Program-made: the position numbers and the translations under genes
The notes under the pieces: generated by a model
The model's input: the letters and a program-made list of their open reading frames with translations, nothing else
What the model was told of the DNA's origin: nothing
Databases searched by the model: none
Source: Phycisphaerae bacterium
GTDB taxonomy: Bacteria; Planctomycetota; Phycisphaerae; Phycisphaerales; Phycisphaeraceae
Assembly (NCBI GenBank): GCA_002688155.1
Contig: NZCH01000032.1
Location: 1 to 8,976 of the forward strand
Length of the DNA stretch: 8,976 bases
Direction: 5' to 3'
Shown here: positions 6,277-8,976 of the stretch, piece after piece
How the letters are laid out: each line of letters opens with the position of its first letter
How positions within the stretch are numbered: the first letter of the stretch is position 1

Positions 6277-7053
6277 TTGGCTGTAACCACGGAACCATCA
6301 ACGATCGAAGCAGTAGCCCGAATCGTCGGCTACACGTTCAAAGACACGTCATTGCTTGACGCGGCGCTGACGCATGCATCGATCGCCGGGCACCGACTCG
6401 AAAGCAATGAACGGCTCGAATTCCTCGGCGACGCGGTGCTCGGCTTCATCGTCTGCGAGTTTCTCTTCCAGGAATACGCCGAACTCATGGAAGGGGAGAT
6501 GACGAAAATAAAGAGCGAGGTTGTCAGTCGCCGTGTGTGCGCGCAGATCAGCGAAGAACTGGGGCTCGACACATGCTTGAGCCTGGGCAAAGGGATGACC
6601 AACCGCGCGACGCTGCCCAGTAGCGTGGTCGCGGCCGTGCTCGAATCGATCATTGCCGCCATTTTCCTCGACGGCGGACTCGAACCCGCCAAGGCGTTCA
6701 TCCTCAAGCACATGGAGCCGTACGTCCGCGAATCCGCTCTGTCAACGCACCAGAGCAACTTTAAAAGCGTGCTCCAACAGCACGCGCAGCGCCACCACTC
6801 GGCCCCGCCAGACTACGTCGTTCTCGACGAAAAAGGCCCGGATCACTCCAAGGCCTTTGAAGTCTGCGCCGAAATAGACGGAAAGCGATTCAACTCCGCC
6901 TGGGCCAACTCAAAAAAAGACGCCGAACAACAGGCCGCCCTCCATGCGCTGCAGGAACTCAATCTGGCGCGCATCGACGAAGAAGGCAACATTGACCTGG
7001 ACCCCATATCTCCGTCGCGCAGACGGCGGTCAGGCTCGCGGTCGACGGCGTGA
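6277..7053 (+). CDS. rnc: Ribonuclease III
   Basis: RNase III is the endonuclease that cuts double-stranded RNA during rRNA and mRNA processing. With the TTG start at 6277 it has 258 residues. The nuclease domain spans about 8-150 and contains the signature NERLEFLGDAVL (44-55), which supplies the acidic residues Glu45, Glu48 and Asp52. EGE (72-74) lies where E. coli has Glu65. The helix around 117-132 has Glu123 at the E. coli Glu117 position, but Ala120 where most members have the metal-binding Asp (E. coli Asp114). The double-stranded RNA-binding domain spans about 161-229, with GPDHSKAF and SKKDAEQQAA. The C-terminal tail ends in an Arg/Ser-rich segment (RRRRSGSRSTA). Starting at the TTG at 6235 would add 14 residues with no conserved match. 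The gene stands alone behind its own promoter and converges with bcp. Confidence 0.95.
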   Translation: MAVTTEPSTIEAVARIVGYTFKDTSLLDAALTHASIAGHRLESNERLEFLGDAVLGFIVCEFLFQEYAELMEGEMTKIKSEVVSRRVCAQISEELGLDTCLSLGKGMTNRATLPSSVVAAVLESIIAAIFLDGGLEPAKAFILKHMEPYVRESALSTHQSNFKSVLQQHAQRHHSAPPDYVVLDEKGPDHSKAFEVCAEIDGKRFNSAWANSKKDAEQQAALHALQELNLARIDEEGNIDLDPISPSRRRRSGSRSTA

Positions 7054-7091
7054 TTCTTCACTATCCGGGTTTAATCCCGTAATCGCTTAGT

Positions 7092-7116
7092 TGTCCAGGC
7101 TCTTTTGCGCCGGACA
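7092..7116. terminator. Stem-loop between the convergent rnc and bcp genes
   Basis: TGTCC-A-GGC (7092-7100) pairs with GCC-GGACA (7109-7116): eight base pairs with one bulged A and an eight-base loop containing TTTT. It lies 38 bases past the rnc stop codon and between two convergent genes, where a shared transcript end is expected. Neither strand has a T-tract after the stem, so the terminator reading is tentative. Confidence 0.4.
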
Positions 7117-7190
7117 TCAGCAGCAAGACCACGTCCAGCAATTCGAAAATCGTGAACCCGCGCACAGATGCACAACGGCGCGTAGCGGTC

Positions 7191-7203
7191 GCACCGAAGG
7201 TGC
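7191..7203 (-). terminator. Small hairpin downstream of bcp
   Basis: GCACC-GAA-GGTGC is a perfect five-pair stem with a three-base loop, 25 bases after the bcp stop codon. It is too short and lacks a T-tract, so it is at best a 3' end structure for the bcp transcript. Confidence 0.25.
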
Positions 7204-7228
7204 CCCTGGATCGGGTTTGCTGCTTGAC

Positions 7229-7759
7229 TCACCTCAGTTCCCGAATCGCGTCAAGCACCTCGTGCTCGTGCCCGGGTACCTTCACTTTGTCCCATCGACG
7301 GGCGACCTTGCCCTTCGGGTCGATCAGGTACGTCGTGCGTACGACGCCCATGTATTTGCGGCCGTACATGCTCTTGTGCTGCCAGACGCCGAACTTTGTG
7401 CAGACCTTCTTGTCGGTGTCGGCCAGCAGGTCGAACGGCAGGTCATACTTTTCGCGGAAACGTGTGTGCGACGCTTCGTCGTCCGGGCTCACGCCCAGTA
7501 CGACGGCCTTGCTGGTTTTGAGTGTCGACATCACATCTCGGAACTGGCACGCCTCTTTGGTGCAGCCGGAGGTGTCGTCCCTGGGGTAAAAGTACAGTAC
7601 GACCCACTTGCCGCGCAGGTCCTTGAGTGACCTGTTCTTGCGGGCCTGGTCGAGCAGAGTGAACGCGGGCGCGGTCTTGCCCTGGTCGATCAGCCCGGTT
7701 GCGGCTTTTGCGGCTGACTTCGTCGGTGTGTTTTTTTTGCCTGACGTCGTTTTCGCCAT
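7229..7759 (-). CDS. bcp: Thioredoxin-dependent thiol peroxidase (BCP/PrxQ family peroxiredoxin)
   Basis: This 176-residue protein reduces hydrogen peroxide and organic hydroperoxides in the cytoplasm, using thioredoxin as electron donor. The fold starts near residue 23 (APAFTLLDQ at 30-38). The active site is YFYPRDDTSGCTKEAC (56-71), with Cys66 as the peroxidatic cysteine and Cys71 as the resolving cysteine five residues later, the standard atypical two-cysteine BCP layout. VVLGVSPDD and VVRTTYLIDPKGKV are further family motifs. About 22 extra N-terminal residues, rich in Lys, Thr and Ala, precede the domain; typical BCPs lack them. They contain an eight-A run on the coding strand. The ATG at 7759 is well supported by GGAGG (plus-strand 7765-7769) five bases upstream. 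A GTG at 7771 would place that site inside the gene. Single-gene transcript, divergent from the BatA-type gene. Confidence 0.95.
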   Translation of the reverse strand: MAKTTSGKKNTPTKSAAKAATGLIDQGKTAPAFTLLDQARKNRSLKDLRGKWVVLYFYPRDDTSGCTKEACQFRDVMSTLKTSKAVVLGVSPDDEASHTRFREKYDLPFDLLADTDKKVCTKFGVWQHKSMYGRKYMGVVRTTYLIDPKGKVARRWDKVKVPGHEHEVLDAIRELR

Positions 7760-7798
7760 CGAAACCTCCACGTGATTGACGCGTTCAAGACGAATAGG

Positions 7799-7811
7799 AT
7801 TGTAACGTTAC
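7799..7811 (-). promoter_or_regulatory. Possible bcp -10 element with an overlapping palindrome
   Basis: On the minus strand TACAAT (7804-7799) matches the -10 consensus at five of six positions and would start transcription about 33 bases before the bcp ATG. No good -35 is visible. The perfect palindrome GTAACGTTAC (7802-7811) overlaps it, in a place where an operator would control the divergent pair. It could equally be chance. For the plus-strand gene, TTGACG (7776-7781) is a possible -35 but lacks a convincing -10. Confidence 0.3.
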
Positions 7812-7831
7812 CTGCGAATAAAGAAGTCCTT

Positions 7832-8976
7832 ATGCAGCCTGTCATGTCATTCACACTCGCGGCGATTGCGTTGACCAGCCCGCTGTGGCTGTGGGCATTA
7901 TGCGCGGCGGCGGGCGTGCCGCTGCTTGCCCACCTGCTGAATCGGCTTCACGGCCGGGTGGCGGTGTTTCCGACGGTGCGTTTTTTTGAACAGGCGGCAG
8001 CCCAGGGGCGGCGACGCGTGCAGGTGCGCGACTGGCTGCTTCTGGCATTACGTGCTCTGGCACTCGCGCTTGTGGTGCTGGCGTTTGTGCGGCCGGTGTG
8101 GCGAACCGGCGGTGCGGGCAGGGGCGCTGAGGGGCCGGCCGATCGAGTCTTCGTGCTGGATGTGTCCGCGTCGATGTCACGCACGGACCGCGGGGCTGCG
8201 CTCATCAATCATGCCAGGGCGGCCACGATTGATGCGTGCGAAGCCGCGTCGGCGCGCGGCGATCGCGTGCTCGTTGTGCTTGCGGGAACGATGCCGCACG
8301 CACTGCTGCCTGAACCGACGCGACACGTGTCCGAACTGGTGCGCCGCATACGCGACGTTACGGTCACGCACGAGTCGGCCGACCTCGATAGTGCAATCGA
8401 CCAGGGGTTGCGGCGCTGTGCCGTGTCGTCGCACAGCACACAGCCACGGCGCGTTCGCGTTGACATATTTTCGGACATGCAGCGCGGGGTACGCTGGTCG
8501 CCGCGTGACGGTGTTGACGTGGTGGTTCACCGCATCGGCCGATCGGCGGCGAACATGGCGCTGACGCGCCCTCGCGTTTGGCCGATGCCCGTCATCGCCG
8601 GGCAGCGCGCCACCGTCAGCGTCGACCTGGTCAATCACAGCGATGGCCCGGCGACCGCGGGCGTGGCAATGCGGTTCGGTGACACTGTGCAAACCACGAT
8701 CGCGACCGTTGGTCCCGATGCGAGCACGACGGTTACGTTTGGTGTGCACCCCGCGCATACCCGTCTGACCGAGCTGACCTTCCACCTGCAGGATCACAGC
8801 GATGGACTGCGGCTGGACGATCGGACAGGGATGTTCGTCAACGTTGCTTCGTCACGCAACGTCGCATTGGTCACGCGCTCGCCTGTCAATGACCGCGGGC
8901 GCGCAGCCTACTTCATCGTTCGCGCATTGGGCCCGGACTCGCGCCCCTCGCCCAGACCTCCCGTTCGAGCGGGAAC
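7832..8976 (+). CDS. BatA-type membrane protein with a von Willebrand A domain, C-terminus beyond the window
   Basis: The 381 visible residues continue past the right edge. Residues about 16-37 (SPLWLWALCAAAGVPLLAHLLNRL) and 68-86 (WLLLALRALALALVVLAFV, then RPVW) are two membrane helices typical of the N-terminal BatA/double-TM domain. A von Willebrand A domain follows from about 105. Its metal-binding DxSxS is Asp110-Val-Ser112-Ala-Ser114, and the third-loop Asp is in FSDMQRG (Asp215). Residues from about 245 look like a beta-sandwich (ATVSVDLVNHSDGPA). The final part (SRNVALVTRSPVNDRGRAAYFIVRAL) resembles the start of the class-I amidotransferase-like region seen in long planctomycete relatives. 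Related proteins occur with MoxR ATPases and are thought to act in envelope complexes; no MoxR gene is in view. The ATG at 7832 has only a weak purine-rich site upstream, and an ATG at 7844 is possible. Confidence 0.85.
   Translation, partial: MQPVMSFTLAAIALTSPLWLWALCAAAGVPLLAHLLNRLHGRVAVFPTVRFFEQAAAQGRRRVQVRDWLLLALRALALALVVLAFVRPVWRTGGAGRGAEGPADRVFVLDVSASMSRTDRGAALINHARAATIDACEAASARGDRVLVVLAGTMPHALLPEPTRHVSELVRRIRDVTVTHESADLDSAIDQGLRRCAVSSHSTQPRRVRVDIFSDMQRGVRWSPRDGVDVVVHRIGRSAANMALTRPRVWPMPVIAGQRATVSVDLVNHSDGPATAGVAMRFGDTVQTTIATVGPDASTTVTFGVHPAHTRLTELTFHLQDHSDGLRLDDRTGMFVNVASSRNVALVTRSPVNDRGRAAYFIVRALGPDSRPSPRPPVRAG

Noticed and set aside
7091..7630. A 179-residue plus-strand frame opposite bcp
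   Set aside because: It is antisense to the peroxiredoxin, whose active site and ribosome binding site are clear.
8177..8797. A 206-residue minus-strand frame opposite the BatA-type gene
   Set aside because: Antisense to a frame with clear membrane helices and a metal-binding vWA motif; Arg/His-rich with no domain.

Overview
The window is GC-rich bacterial chromosome, densely coding, with seven recognisable protein genes and no sign of mobile DNA, CRISPR arrays, tRNA or rRNA. The gene repertoire suggests a Planctomycetota member, probably class Phycisphaerae. It includes a BatA-type protein with two membrane helices and a von Willebrand A domain, a large secreted beta-propeller protein, an S55-type secreted serine protease, and an L34 protein with a non-standard N-terminus. 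This placement is inference from gene content and style; there is no marker here that settles it.

Layout. Positions 1-6055 are all on the minus strand. In transcription order they are: a secreted SpoIVB/S55-like protease (6055-4073), a secreted multidomain beta-propeller protein with a long disordered insert (3920-1287), ribosomal protein L34 rpmH (1216-1070), and a phosphodiester glycosidase (NAGPA-type) lipoprotein whose C-terminus is cut by the left edge (795-1). Divergent from this block, rnc (RNase III) runs on the plus strand at 6277-7053 behind a good sigma70-like promoter and a long, foldable leader. A bcp peroxiredoxin (7759-7229, minus) converges on rnc. Divergent from bcp, a BatA/vWA membrane protein begins at 7832 and runs off the right edge.

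How the genes relate. Two are core RNA/translation functions (rpmH, rnc) and one is oxidative-stress housekeeping (bcp). The other four encode envelope or exported proteins. The S55 protease and the propeller protein lie in tandem and are both exported, so a shared envelope role is possible but unproven. rpmH lies outside its usual rpmH-rnpA or dnaA setting.

The observations most worth a second look are these. RNase III has alanine where the family has a metal-binding aspartate (E. coli D114 position). The Ser and His motifs of the S55-like protease occur in the reverse of the SpoIVB order. A roughly 180-residue disordered insert interrupts the propeller. The rnc leader has a structured region that could be a self-regulatory target. 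I did not find a clearly new multi-gene system.
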